Shown one piece after another: positions 31,896-40,114 of a stretch of 64,000 nucleotides of DNA. The DNA is from Flavobacterium sharifuzzamanii (GTDB taxonomy: Bacteria; Bacteroidota; Bacteroidia; Flavobacteriales; Flavobacteriaceae), in assembly GCF_003254585.1 (NCBI RefSeq), contig NZ_QJGZ01000036.1:186001-250000 (forward strand), read 5' to 3'. A program made the position numbers and the translations under genes. Each line of letters opens with the position of its first letter. Within the stretch, counting starts at the first letter, position 1. The notes beneath the pieces were generated by a model. It saw nothing but the letters and a program-made list of their open reading frames with translations, did not search any database and was not told where the DNA came from.

Positions 31896-32879
31896 TTAGA
31901 TTGTTTTTGGTCTGGTAATTTTTCCAAGAACGAAACTACTTCCTAATTTGAAGCTGCTGTTTCCTTTTTGTAAAGTTACATTTTTAAGCACGATTGTGTG
32001 CTCATAAACTTGTCCAGTTAATGTAGTGGTTACTTCTATAATTCCACTTGTATTAGCAACTCCAAGTTGGCCTGTCCATGTTTCTTCAATTGCAGGTGCA
32101 GATGGCTGTATTTTAGAACAAACAAAAGCTGGTGTTATAGATCCAGTTCCTTCTTTTGCAGTTTTGTAAAATACTTTATTCTGTGTTGCAGTTATTAAAC
32201 TTGTACGAGACTGACCTGGAGTAATGGGTTCTGCAAACAATGTTGGATCGATATCGTCAATAGATAAATAAAATGTATTGTTGTAATTGTAAACTCTAGC
32301 AACTTCGTCACACTCATAAGCCGAACCATTTGGGTTTGTTCTAAAAGTAAGATTGGCTGGTGTTACTATAGTTTTATACAATCCAAACTCAAATTTTGGT
32401 TCAATCTGATCTCCAGCAGGTTTTTGAAAAGTTATATTTTTAAAAATTATACTATGCGTATATCCTGTTATTCTTGTACCATCGTCAGTCTTGTTTGGTT
32501 CTTCATTTTGAGTTGTCGAAATTTCAATTATACCATTTGTTCCAAGCCATTCCTCAGTTACTTTTGGAGTGCTTGGAGGAATTAAACCGCAAATATTTTC
32601 TTTTGCAACAGCTCCGTCATAAGCTCTATAAACAACATTATATGCTTTTGCGTCTATAGTATAAGTGTAGTCTCCTGGATCATTTTTAATAGATCCTTCT
32701 GGCATTTGAAGTAGTAAAGCTTCCTGAGGCTTAAGTTTGTAAAGCAAGGTATTTGTTGTAACATCGCAAGCTTGAGATTCTGCAATATCTTCAAAATCTA
32801 TTTTATCTACAGTCAAATCTCCATCATCGCATCCGTTTAAGAAAAGAGCAAATAATAGGAGGGCAGCATATTTTTTCAT
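31896..32879 (-). CDS. Lipoprotein of unknown function
   Basis: A 327-residue exported lipoprotein. The start is placed at the ATG for MKKYAALLLFALFLNGC; the longer frame adds an unlikely N-terminus. The CDDGDL stretch after the lipidated Cys is acidic. The rest holds two homologous beta-rich halves, each with TGQ/TGY-x-HxI(V/I)xKNxTxQK (GYTHSIIFKNITFQK and VYEHTIVLKNVTLQKG), so it is an internal duplication. No family recognised. Divergent from the cysteine desulfurase gene; an exact TATTTTTG -7 lies at 32905-32898. Confidence 0.8.
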   Translation of the reverse strand: MKKYAALLLFALFLNGCDDGDLTVDKIDFEDIAESQACDVTTNTLLYKLKPQEALLLQMPEGSIKNDPGDYTYTIDAKAYNVVYRAYDGAVAKENICGLIPPSTPKVTEEWLGTNGIIEISTTQNEEPNKTDDGTRITGYTHSIIFKNITFQKPAGDQIEPKFEFGLYKTIVTPANLTFRTNPNGSAYECDEVARVYNYNNTFYLSIDDIDPTLFAEPITPGQSRTSLITATQNKVFYKTAKEGTGSITPAFVCSKIQPSAPAIEETWTGQLGVANTSGIIEVTTTLTGQVYEHTIVLKNVTLQKGNSSFKLGSSFVLGKITRPKTI

Positions 32880-32953
32880 CGTAAAATTTATTTGGGTCAA
32901 AAATAGTGAAAAAATTGCCAAATGATATTTAAGATTTGACAATTGATATTTCT

Positions 32954-32961
32954 TAACTTTG
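32954..32961 (+). promoter_or_regulatory. -7 element of the cysteine desulfurase gene
   Basis: TAACTTTG is an exact TAnnTTTG, ending 5 bp before the ATG at 32967, so transcription would begin at or next to the start codon. Confidence 0.65.
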
Positions 32962-32966
32962 CAGCA

Positions 32967-34091
32967 ATGAAAAAAGTATATCTAGATAATGCCTCAACAA
33001 CTGCCATGCGTCCTGAAGTAATTCAGGAAATGACAAAAATAATGCTTGAGGATTACGGAAATCCATCGTCTACACATAGCTTTGGGCGAAACGGTAAAAC
33101 AATATTAGAACTTTCAAGAAAGAGTATTGCAAAACATTTAAATTGTACTGCTCAAGAAATCATTTTTACTTCTGGCGGAACTGAAGCCGACAATTGGATT
33201 TTGCGTTCTGCTGTGGAAGATTTAAAAGTTGAAAGGATTATTACTTCAAAGATTGAACATCATGCGGTTTTACACACCGTTTGGGCGCTTCAGGAAGAAT
33301 ACAATATTCAGGTTGATTACGTTAATGTAAACGCAGACGGAAGTCTAGATTTAACGCATTTGTCAAATTTATTGTCTGATGAAAAAAAGACAATAGTAAG
33401 TTTAATGCATGTAAACAACGAAACGGGAACTATTTTAGATTTAGATCGCGTTAGCTTGATTTGCAATCAGTATAACGCTTTGTTTCATTCGGATACGGTT
33501 CAGTCTATTGGGAAAACCGAAATTGACCTGCAAAAGACTCCTGTTGACTTTATTTTGGCTAGTGCGCATAAGTTTCACGGACCAAAAGGAATTGGATTTG
33601 CTTTTATCAGAAAAAATTCTGGTTTGCAACCTTTGCTTTTTGGAGGTGAACAAGAGAAAGGATTACGTGCGGGAACGGAAGCTGTGCATCAGATTGCTGG
33701 AATGGCAAAAGCTTTATCTATTTCATACGAAAAACTAGATGAAGAAAGAGCCTATATTTTAGGAATAAAAAATTATCTGATTGAGCAGTTAGAAATTCAT
33801 TTTCCAGATTTTAGAATCAACGGAAAAAAAGATGATTTCTATAATATCATCAATATTATTCTGCCTTTTTCATCAGACAAAACTTCGATGCTGCTTTTTA
33901 GTTTAGATATGAAAGGAATCGCAGTTTCTAGAGGAAGCGCTTGCCAATCTGGAAGTATAAAACCTTCGCATGTTTTAAACGAAATGCTTTCGGAGAGCGA
34001 TTTAAAATTACCAAATCTCCGAATTTCATTTAGTCATTATAACACCAAAGAAGATGTTGATTGGCTGATTGAGAGTTTGAAAACGGTCTAA
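32967..34091 (+). CDS. Cysteine desulfurase (NifS/IscS-like)
   Basis: A 374-residue PLP enzyme that takes sulfur from cysteine for Fe-S clusters or tRNA thiolation. The opening VYLDNASTTAMRPEV, the EIIFTSGGTEADNW block, SKIEHHAVLHT, the PLP-Lys region SAHKFHGPKGIGFAF (about Lys198), and the sulfur-relay Cys in RGSACQSGSIKP (about 320) are all present. The ATG at 32967 is chosen; the earlier in-frame one is inside the promoter. No IscU or regulator is adjacent. Confidence 0.92.
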   Translation: MKKVYLDNASTTAMRPEVIQEMTKIMLEDYGNPSSTHSFGRNGKTILELSRKSIAKHLNCTAQEIIFTSGGTEADNWILRSAVEDLKVERIITSKIEHHAVLHTVWALQEEYNIQVDYVNVNADGSLDLTHLSNLLSDEKKTIVSLMHVNNETGTILDLDRVSLICNQYNALFHSDTVQSIGKTEIDLQKTPVDFILASAHKFHGPKGIGFAFIRKNSGLQPLLFGGEQEKGLRAGTEAVHQIAGMAKALSISYEKLDEERAYILGIKNYLIEQLEIHFPDFRINGKKDDFYNIINIILPFSSDKTSMLLFSLDMKGIAVSRGSACQSGSIKPSHVLNEMLSESDLKLPNLRISFSHYNTKEDVDWLIESLKTV

Positions 34092-34343
34092 GTTGCTAAG
34101 GTACTAAGGTTCTAATTTTTTTAACCGCGGAGTGCGCAAAGAATTACGCAAAGGTCGCCAAGATTTTTTAGAGCCATTAAAATGAAAAAGTTCGCAAAGC
34201 TTATTTTGATAAAGCTTTGCGAACTTTTTTTAGCTCTATTTAGATTCTTCATAAAATCTTCTTTGCGTACTTTGCGGTAAAAACTATACTCAAAGTTTTT
34301 TCAAAAACTTGAAACTTGAAACTTGAAACCCGAAACCTGAAAC
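34088..34343. repeat. Composite repeat region with central terminator
   Basis: A 260-bp gap assembled from repeat words: CTAAGTTGCTAAGGTACTAAGG (34088-34115), ACCGCGGAGTGCGCAAAG (34123 on) answered by GCGTACTTTGCGGT (34265-34278), and five 7-bp units of ACTTGAA, ACTTGAA, ACTTGAA, ACCCGAA, ACCTGAA (34307-34343). The central hairpin AAAGTTCGCAAAGCTT / AAGCTTTGCGAACTTT (34187-34227) plus a T-run is a clear terminator. No gene seen. Confidence 0.8.
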
Positions 34344-34350
34344 AAAAAAA

Positions 34351-34911
34351 CTATTTACGAATTACTTTTACTTGCGAATCTCTGGTCAATTTGATAATGG
34401 TTGAAGATTTTCCGTTTACTTTGTCTTGGTTTAATTTTACCACATAATCGACGCCATTGATAATTTCGGGACTTATGTCTTTGAAACTTTGCGGTGTTGG
34501 CTGTCCAGAAATATTAGCTGAAGTAGAAACCAAAGGTTTTTTCATTCTTTCCATCAATTTATAGCAGAAAGGTTCTTTAACTAATCTAACTCCAAGAGAT
34601 TTGTCGGCAGCAATGATGTTTGGTGCAACATTTCTTGCATCATCCAAAATTAAAGTAGTTGGTTTTTCAGATAAATCCATAATTTGCCATGCAACTTCAG
34701 GAATGTCTTTAAAAACATTATACATCATTTTTTCGCTGTTCATTAAAACAATCATGCTTTGGGTTTCTGCTCGCTGTTTTAATTTATAGATTTTAGCAAC
34801 AGCTTCTGCATTTGTAGCATCACAGCCAATTCCCCAAACGGTATCAGTCGGGTACAAAATTATACCTCCGTTTTTAATTGCTTCGTATGCGTTGATGATT
34901 TCCTCGTTCAT
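34351..34911 (-). CDS. L-threonylcarbamoyladenylate synthase (Sua5/TsaC family)
   Basis: A 186-residue enzyme making threonylcarbamoyl-AMP for the t6A tRNA modification. GGIILYPTDTVWGIGCDATN opens the domain; KIYKLKQRAETQSMIVLM and PLVSTSANISGQPTP are the conserved later blocks. It lacks the extra Sua5 C-terminal domain, so it is of the short TsaC type. An exact TAACTTTG -7 element lies at 34951-34944 on the minus strand. Confidence 0.93.
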   Translation of the reverse strand: MNEEIINAYEAIKNGGIILYPTDTVWGIGCDATNAEAVAKIYKLKQRAETQSMIVLMNSEKMMYNVFKDIPEVAWQIMDLSEKPTTLILDDARNVAPNIIAADKSLGVRLVKEPFCYKLMERMKKPLVSTSANISGQPTPQSFKDISPEIINGVDYVVKLNQDKVNGKSSTIIKLTRDSQVKVIRK

Positions 34912-34943
34912 TTTACAAATTATAATTTACTTCATTAAGACCG

Positions 34944-34951
34944 CAAAGTTA
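34944..34951 (-). promoter_or_regulatory. -7 element of the tsaC-type gene
   Basis: The minus strand reads TAACTTTG, an exact TAnnTTTG, 33 bp upstream of the ATG. Confidence 0.6.
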
Positions 34952-35036
34952 TAAATTTTACTTGTAATTGTTTTTCTAAAGGCTTTGTAAATGGAAATTA
35001 TAAAGCTTTAAAAAGTGTTTTGAAGAAAGGAAATGC

Positions 35037-36200
35037 TTATGATTTTACAGAGGTCGATTTTGATTTCGTCTTTGCAAATTCCATAAGTGGGTGCTCAATG
35101 TACTTGAATGTTAGCTGACTGATAAGAATTAATGGTAAAATAGATATAGCAATGATAGACCAAAATTCAAAATCTGTTAACTCTTTAGCTCTTTCATAAC
35201 CAATAATAAAATGAAAAAGGATAAATAACAATGTACCATGAAGTAAATAAATACTATATGTTATTTGTCCAAATTTTCGTGAAAAAGTACTAGAAAGAAT
35301 GCCAAAAAAGTTATTTCCAGAAGCAATGATTATAAATACGATTGTAGTGATAATAATTGGAATTGGTTTTCTTCCGCTATTGAAAAAATAAACGGAGCAT
35401 ACAATTAGTAAAATAGCTAAAACTGTATATTTTTTTTGTTTTAAAATAGTGTCAAATACATTTTTGCTAATTACTAAAGCGGCAATAATACCTCCAATAA
35501 AAGGCAGGAAGTGTCTCAAGGATGCGCCATTGATGATCATTATAAGAGCGGCTGCAATGGTAAATGACACAATGACTTTATGATTTACTTTAATCTTGAA
35601 AAATAGTGCAATAAGAGGCAGTAAAAAATAGAAAGCCCATTCATATGGCAATGTCCAAGTTACACCGGCATTTAGCAAGAAGCTATCTTCTAATCCGTTG
35701 ATGTTTAATCCCTTTTTAACATTGAAAAATATCCAGGAAAGTATGGCCAGTAAGTTTTCTGAAAAAGGAATTTTGGATTTGAAATTGGTTAAATAACCTG
35801 CAATTAAAAAAATAATCCCAACTGAAAAAAGATACATCGGGAAAAGTCTATATAGACGGGCATTGATATATGCAGACCAATTGATTTGCTTGTTTTTACT
35901 ATAGATTAATTTTAGAGTAAATAAAAAAGCCGTAATCACAAAGAAAAAAGCAACCGTAGTTTGTCCAAAGTGATTGAATAAATTTGATTTTGGTTCTTCC
36001 CATTCGCCCTTTTGAAGAAAATAACGCCAGATATAACTATGGTGTAAGAAAACAAAAAATGCTAAATAACCTCTTAAACCATCAATTTCTGGAAAACGAA
36101 CTTCTTGCACATGAATTTTTACCGTTCTATTAGTAAATACCACAGAAATAACTAGAGCAAATAAGATGAGGAAAGAACAAAGCAAGAAGGTTAATGTCAT
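35037..36200 (-). CDS. Acyltransferase 3 family membrane protein
   Basis: A 387-residue inner-membrane acyltransferase with about ten helices. EIDGLRGYLAFFVFLHHS supplies the catalytic His-rich region that marks the acyltransferase_3/OafA family; SIYLLHGTLLFILFHF and a C-terminal FKYIEHPLMEFAKT are the usual end. Such enzymes add acetyl or other groups to surface sugars; being next to lipopolysaccharide genes, decoration of the core or O-antigen is likely. A TATTTTTG -7 lies at 36265-36258. Confidence 0.9.
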   Translation of the reverse strand: MTLTFLLCSFLILFALVISVVFTNRTVKIHVQEVRFPEIDGLRGYLAFFVFLHHSYIWRYFLQKGEWEEPKSNLFNHFGQTTVAFFFVITAFLFTLKLIYSKNKQINWSAYINARLYRLFPMYLFSVGIIFLIAGYLTNFKSKIPFSENLLAILSWIFFNVKKGLNINGLEDSFLLNAGVTWTLPYEWAFYFLLPLIALFFKIKVNHKVIVSFTIAAALIMIINGASLRHFLPFIGGIIAALVISKNVFDTILKQKKYTVLAILLIVCSVYFFNSGRKPIPIIITTIVFIIIASGNNFFGILSSTFSRKFGQITYSIYLLHGTLLFILFHFIIGYERAKELTDFEFWSIIAISILPLILISQLTFKYIEHPLMEFAKTKSKSTSVKS

Positions 36201-36257
36201 TTTTTGAGAGGATAGCTTTTTATTGAGATATTTTTTAACAGATTTTTAATATTTCGG

Positions 36258-36265
36258 CAAAAATA
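36258..36265 (-). promoter_or_regulatory. -7 element of the acyltransferase gene
   Basis: The minus strand reads TATTTTTG, an exact TAnnTTTG, about 58 bp before the ATG. A second exact TATTTTTG occurs at 36290-36283. Confidence 0.5.
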
Positions 36266-36357
36266 GGAAACATTTTCAACTGCAAAAATATTATGGTTAA
36301 AATTATCCTAAACAAAATACGAATCCTTACAAGAACAAAATGGTGTTTTATTATTAA

Positions 36358-37323
36358 TTATGAAGTAAGGTTGTCTTTAAAAATAACACGATTTGTCCAG
36401 CCATTTAAGGTGTATTTACTCAAAATAGAATCTGGAATCTTCTCATATTCATTTTCAAAAAAAGCTGCAGGTATGACAGGATTTTTTTCGTCAATAATCA
36501 AAATGTTATTCGGATTGTAAAAATCGTAGTTTTTGATATCTGCATTGGTAGTTATCAGCTTCTTATCTAAACCCAAACTCTCAAAAACTCTGAAAGTAAG
36601 TCCGATTTGACCAAGTCGATTAATGTCTAAAAGCACTTTCGAGCGATTGATATAATCATTTACTTCGCTCAAAGGCATGTGGCTTTTTATGTAAGTGATA
36701 TTTTCGTCATTGTCTTTCTGTTTTTTATCATAAACAATGAATTTGAATTTTGAATTCTGCGAAGCTAAATTAGCCGCAATTCTTTTAAGTATTGGAAGTC
36801 GCTTATCAATTGAACTGATATTGAAAACATCATATTCAAATTGATTATTATGGATTGCGTTTTCTGAATTATAAATCCAGTTTGGAGCAAATTTTAAATT
36901 GAAGTTTTCGCAGTCTTCTTTTTCGAATGAGAAAACCTCATCAAAACAATGAAGAACACGTTTGATTTTTGGGCAACGATAAATGTTGTCATTAAAAAAA
37001 CCGATCGATTTTTTGGTGTAATTTTTAAATTCTAAAATGCTTTTAGGAGTTATAAAATCGCCTTTTATAGTTAAAATCACATCTTGAATCTGGTTATTTT
37101 TCTTTAATTCATTGATGATTTCTTTTCCGTAATGCTGATGTTTCAAATTTGTTTTGAAAAACGCTTTTAAGATTACATTATATACTTTATGAAATACGGA
37201 AGGGTATTTATATTTGAAAGTATTAAAATCGATATGACGAACCGTATGGCCTTGTTTTTCTAATTCTGCCGCTATATGTTTGTTAAGTCCCCAGTTGTCT
37301 AAACTTATAAGAGTAATATGCAT
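36358..37323 (-). CDS. Glycosyltransferase (CgeB/DUF3880-like)
   Basis: A 321-residue cytosolic protein with a GT-B fold. MHITLISLDNWGLNKHIAAELEKQGH opens a Rossmann domain; FDEVFSFEKEDCENFNLKFAPNWIYNSE and KVLLDINRLGQIGLTFRVFESLGLDKKLITTN are the sugar-nucleotide region (FRVFE..GL, with the ITTN end). The pattern is that of DUF3880/CgeB-like glycosyltransferases. It is separated by 60 bp from the Kdo-kinase-like gene on the opposite strand; both are lipopolysaccharide-core genes. Confidence 0.82.
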   Translation of the reverse strand: MHITLISLDNWGLNKHIAAELEKQGHTVRHIDFNTFKYKYPSVFHKVYNVILKAFFKTNLKHQHYGKEIINELKKNNQIQDVILTIKGDFITPKSILEFKNYTKKSIGFFNDNIYRCPKIKRVLHCFDEVFSFEKEDCENFNLKFAPNWIYNSENAIHNNQFEYDVFNISSIDKRLPILKRIAANLASQNSKFKFIVYDKKQKDNDENITYIKSHMPLSEVNDYINRSKVLLDINRLGQIGLTFRVFESLGLDKKLITTNADIKNYDFYNPNNILIIDEKNPVIPAAFFENEYEKIPDSILSKYTLNGWTNRVIFKDNLTS

Positions 37324-37361
37324 TATCTACGAAATAGTTTTTATTAGTTGGTAAAACTAGC

Positions 37362-37369
37362 TAAATTTG
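37362..37369 (+). promoter_or_regulatory. -7 element of the Kdo-kinase-like gene
   Basis: TAAATTTG is an exact TAnnTTTG, 15 bp before the chosen ATG at 37384. It rules out an earlier in-frame TTG at 37348 as start. Confidence 0.6.
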
Positions 37370-37383
37370 CTGAAACAATTTTT

Positions 37384-38151
37384 ATGATTTTAAGATTAAA
37401 TCGCGGATATGAAAAATTTGAAAATATTCTTCTTGAATATATTCGTTTTTTCGATACAAAAGGAGAGGACTTTGTAATTGGCCAGCGCAATCAGATAAAA
37501 CTTTTTGATTTAGACGATAAAAAAATAAACATAAAATCGTTTAAAGTTCCGCACTTTATCAATAAAATCGCTTATAAATACTTCAGAAAATCAAAAGCAA
37601 AACGCTCTTTTGAGTTTGCAAACAAATTGTTGGATTTGGGTGTTGGAACTCCAAAACCTATTGCATTTACCGAATTTTCATCAATATTAGGTTTAGAAAA
37701 GAGCTTTTACGTGAGTGAGCAATTACAATGTGATCTCACGTATAGAGAGTTGGTGGAAATACCTGATTTTCCAGATCGCGAAAATATCTTAAGGCAGTTT
37801 ACTAAATTTAGTTTCGATCTTCACGAAAAAGGAATTGAATTTTTGGACCATTCTCCAGGAAATACTTTAATTAAAAAGAATGCCAGCGGAAATTATGATT
37901 TCTTTTTGGTTGACTTAAACAGAATGGAATTTCACAATTCTATGTCTTTTGAAATGCGTATGAAAAACCTTTGTCGTTTAACGCCTTTAGAAGAAATGGT
38001 GGCAACAATGAGTAATGAATATGCTAAATATTATAAAGCAGAATCCGAAGAGAAGATTTTTGAGACTTTATGGAAATATACTTCAGATTTTCAGGAGAAG
38101 TTTTACAGAAAAAAACGCTTGAAAAAGAAGCTTAAATTCTGGAAGAAGTAA
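37384..38151 (+). CDS. Lipopolysaccharide (Kdo) kinase, InaA-like
   Basis: A 255-residue protein-kinase-like fold. KSFKVPHFINKIAYKYFRKSKAKRSFEFANKL is the ATP-grip region, and GIEFLDHSPGNTLI followed by FFLVDLNRMEFH gives the catalytic HxD...N and D-x-N of the Kdo-kinase/InaA family, which phosphorylates Kdo or heptose of the core. It is flanked by glycosyltransferases, which fits. Its 3' end overlaps the next, convergent gene by 20 bp. The ATG at 37384 gives MILRLNRGYEKFE. Confidence 0.85.
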   Translation: MILRLNRGYEKFENILLEYIRFFDTKGEDFVIGQRNQIKLFDLDDKKINIKSFKVPHFINKIAYKYFRKSKAKRSFEFANKLLDLGVGTPKPIAFTEFSSILGLEKSFYVSEQLQCDLTYRELVEIPDFPDRENILRQFTKFSFDLHEKGIEFLDHSPGNTLIKKNASGNYDFFLVDLNRMEFHNSMSFEMRMKNLCRLTPLEEMVATMSNEYAKYYKAESEEKIFETLWKYTSDFQEKFYRKKRLKKKLKFWKK

Positions 38152-38902
38152 TTCTTCTTAATTCTTTATAGCGAATATAAACGCTGTAGGCATTGAGATA
38201 GCATATAACTACACCTTTTTTGCCATCCAAAAAGCCAAAACGGATTATAAACTGATACATGAAAGTATATAAAGGGTGGAAAAGTTGCATTAAGAAATAA
38301 GGTTTTATTCCTTTTGCAAATTTTTCATTCGCTTTAAGGATTCCGTAATTATACATTTTTGATTTATAATCGTTATAAGAAGAATAAGAATAATGTATGA
38401 TTTTGTTTTTTAAAGAAGCAATTTTTCCGTCAACAATTAATTTTTCATGAACGGTTCTTTCCTCATTATATCGGCACTTTGATTTATCAAAAAGTCTGAA
38501 AATCTTATCGGTTTGCCAGCCGCTGAAATTCAGCCGGCTATTTTTAAACATAAAAATGCGATAGATAAAATAAGCGCTTGCCGCATTTTTAGAATTAATT
38601 GCTGTAACGATTTCAGATTTTAATTCAGATGTTAGTCTTTCATCAGCATCAATAAATAAAATCCATTGATTTTTGGCTTGATCTAAGGCAAAATTTCGCT
38701 GAGAAGTATAATTGGTAAAATGATGTTGAATTAGTTTTACATTGGCAAAAGACTCAACGATACTTACTGTTTTATCGGTGCTATAGGAATCAACAACAAT
38801 GATTTCATCAGCAAAATCAACATCTTCAAGAAGAGATTTTATATGATGTTCTTCGTTAAGCGTAATAATCAGAACTGATAATTTCTGCTTTTCACTATTC
38901 AT
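38132..38902 (-). CDS. Glycosyltransferase family 2 (WaaE/LpsA-like)
   Basis: A 256-residue GT-A enzyme. SVLIITLNEEHHIKSLLEDVDFADEIIVVDSYSTDKT is the nucleotide-binding start; WILFIDADERLTSEL has the DxD metal site; FSGWQTDKIFRLFDKSKCRYNEERTVHEKL is the acceptor region of the WaaE group, which adds glucose to the lipopolysaccharide inner core. The C-terminus is basic and hydrophobic, suggesting membrane contact. The second GT2 at 40115 is a paralogue. Confidence 0.9.
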   Translation of the reverse strand: MNSEKQKLSVLIITLNEEHHIKSLLEDVDFADEIIVVDSYSTDKTVSIVESFANVKLIQHHFTNYTSQRNFALDQAKNQWILFIDADERLTSELKSEIVTAINSKNAASAYFIYRIFMFKNSRLNFSGWQTDKIFRLFDKSKCRYNEERTVHEKLIVDGKIASLKNKIIHYSYSSYNDYKSKMYNYGILKANEKFAKGIKPYFLMQLFHPLYTFMYQFIIRFGFLDGKKGVVICYLNAYSVYIRYKELRRITSSRI

Positions 38903-38923
38903 TGGAAATTCCTTTTACTTTTT

Positions 38924-39988
38924 TCAATTTTTATATTCTTGAAAATAAGTTTCTAGCTTTTGAAGCATTAATTCCAACGGATATTCAGCATAATATTCAA
39001 AAGTATGCTCTTTTATGTATTGCTCTGTATGCTTCTCGTAGATTTCAGGTTTTAAGTCCTTTAAATGGATAGAAGCATTTTTTGCTTCATTTTCAAACAA
39101 TTGCCAAGTTTCTTTTCTAACAGAAGGAGTGAAAATAGAGAAGGTTGGAATTTCAAGCGCTTTTGCCATATTTACAGCGCCACCTTCGTTTCCTATCAGC
39201 ATTTCGCATTGAGAAAGCAATGCTAAAAACTGACGTAAATCGGTAGCGTATAAATCAAAAATAATATGTTTTTTTGTTTCTTCAGAGCAATGGTTGTAAA
39301 CCTCCAAAGCTTGTTCTTTCTGGTTTGGAATATAATTAAAGAGAATGGTTGCGTTTGTTTTGGCTACAGTAAAATCAATAATTTTTGCCATTCCGTCAAG
39401 CGGATAAGTTTTATAGTGCTCGCTTCCTAAAATTCCAAACATGATCAATGGTTTTTCAGAATCTACATTATAGCTTTTTAAAATATTTTTTGCTTCGGTA
39501 ATCTCAGATTCTTTTAAAAAGATTTTCGGTTTTACGTTTGTTATCTTTTCAGAGAAAAAAGGTTTAAGCAATAAAAGTCTGTTTTCAATCGCCAGACCAA
39601 ATTCTGATTTTATAGCATCAAAACGTTGATAGCTATAATTGTAAAAAATATTAGAATACCATTTATGGTACGAAACTTTATATTTTGCGCCAGAGAAAAA
39701 TGTGATTAGACTAGTTCCTAACTTACTGTAAACATCTATTACAGCATCGTATTTTTTTCTTCGCATCTCAAAAATGAACTTAATAAACCCAAAAGTCGAT
39801 TTTCTGATTTTATTAGTCACTGGTATAATGTTATCAATATTCGGATTTTCTAAAAGAACATCAATCGAATTAGGATAACACATATAGTCAATTGTTGAGT
39901 CAGGAAACTTGGCTTTAAGATTGTTACAGATAATTGTACTTGTTAAGACGTCTCCGATTCTTTTTTGTTGAATGACTAATATTCTCAT
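38924..39988 (-). CDS. Glycosyltransferase family 9 (heptosyltransferase-like)
   Basis: A 354-residue GT-B enzyme. MRILVIQQKRIGDVLTSTIICNNLKAKFP opens the N-domain (the RIGDVL motif marks heptosyltransferases), and LIGNEGGAVNMAKALEIPTFSIFTPS holds the conserved G-x-E-G-G nucleotide-sugar site. It adds heptose or a similar sugar to the core. It lies 21 bp upstream of the first GT2 on the same strand, forming an operon. Confidence 0.92.
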   Translation of the reverse strand: MRILVIQQKRIGDVLTSTIICNNLKAKFPDSTIDYMCYPNSIDVLLENPNIDNIIPVTNKIRKSTFGFIKFIFEMRRKKYDAVIDVYSKLGTSLITFFSGAKYKVSYHKWYSNIFYNYSYQRFDAIKSEFGLAIENRLLLLKPFFSEKITNVKPKIFLKESEITEAKNILKSYNVDSEKPLIMFGILGSEHYKTYPLDGMAKIIDFTVAKTNATILFNYIPNQKEQALEVYNHCSEETKKHIIFDLYATDLRQFLALLSQCEMLIGNEGGAVNMAKALEIPTFSIFTPSVRKETWQLFENEAKNASIHLKDLKPEIYEKHTEQYIKEHTFEYYAEYPLELMLQKLETYFQEYKN

Positions 39989-40083
39989 TTGGGTATTTGT
40001 TCAATTAGAAGGCTAAAATACAAACTATTTTATGAAGTGTACAAGTGATGGTATTAATAAGATTAAACTAAATTAAAAAGTTA

Positions 40084-40091
40084 TATTTTTG
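40084..40091 (+). promoter_or_regulatory. -7 element of the second GT2 gene
   Basis: TATTTTTG is an exact TAnnTTTG, 24 bp before the ATG at 40115. Confidence 0.6.
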
Positions 40092-40114
40092 TGCTCAACA
40101 AATTAAAATGAACA

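Noticed and set aside
36293..36520. 75-residue frame on the plus strand before the CgeB-like gene end
   Set aside because: Half of it is antisense to the glycosyltransferase; no ribosome-binding site or recognisable domain.
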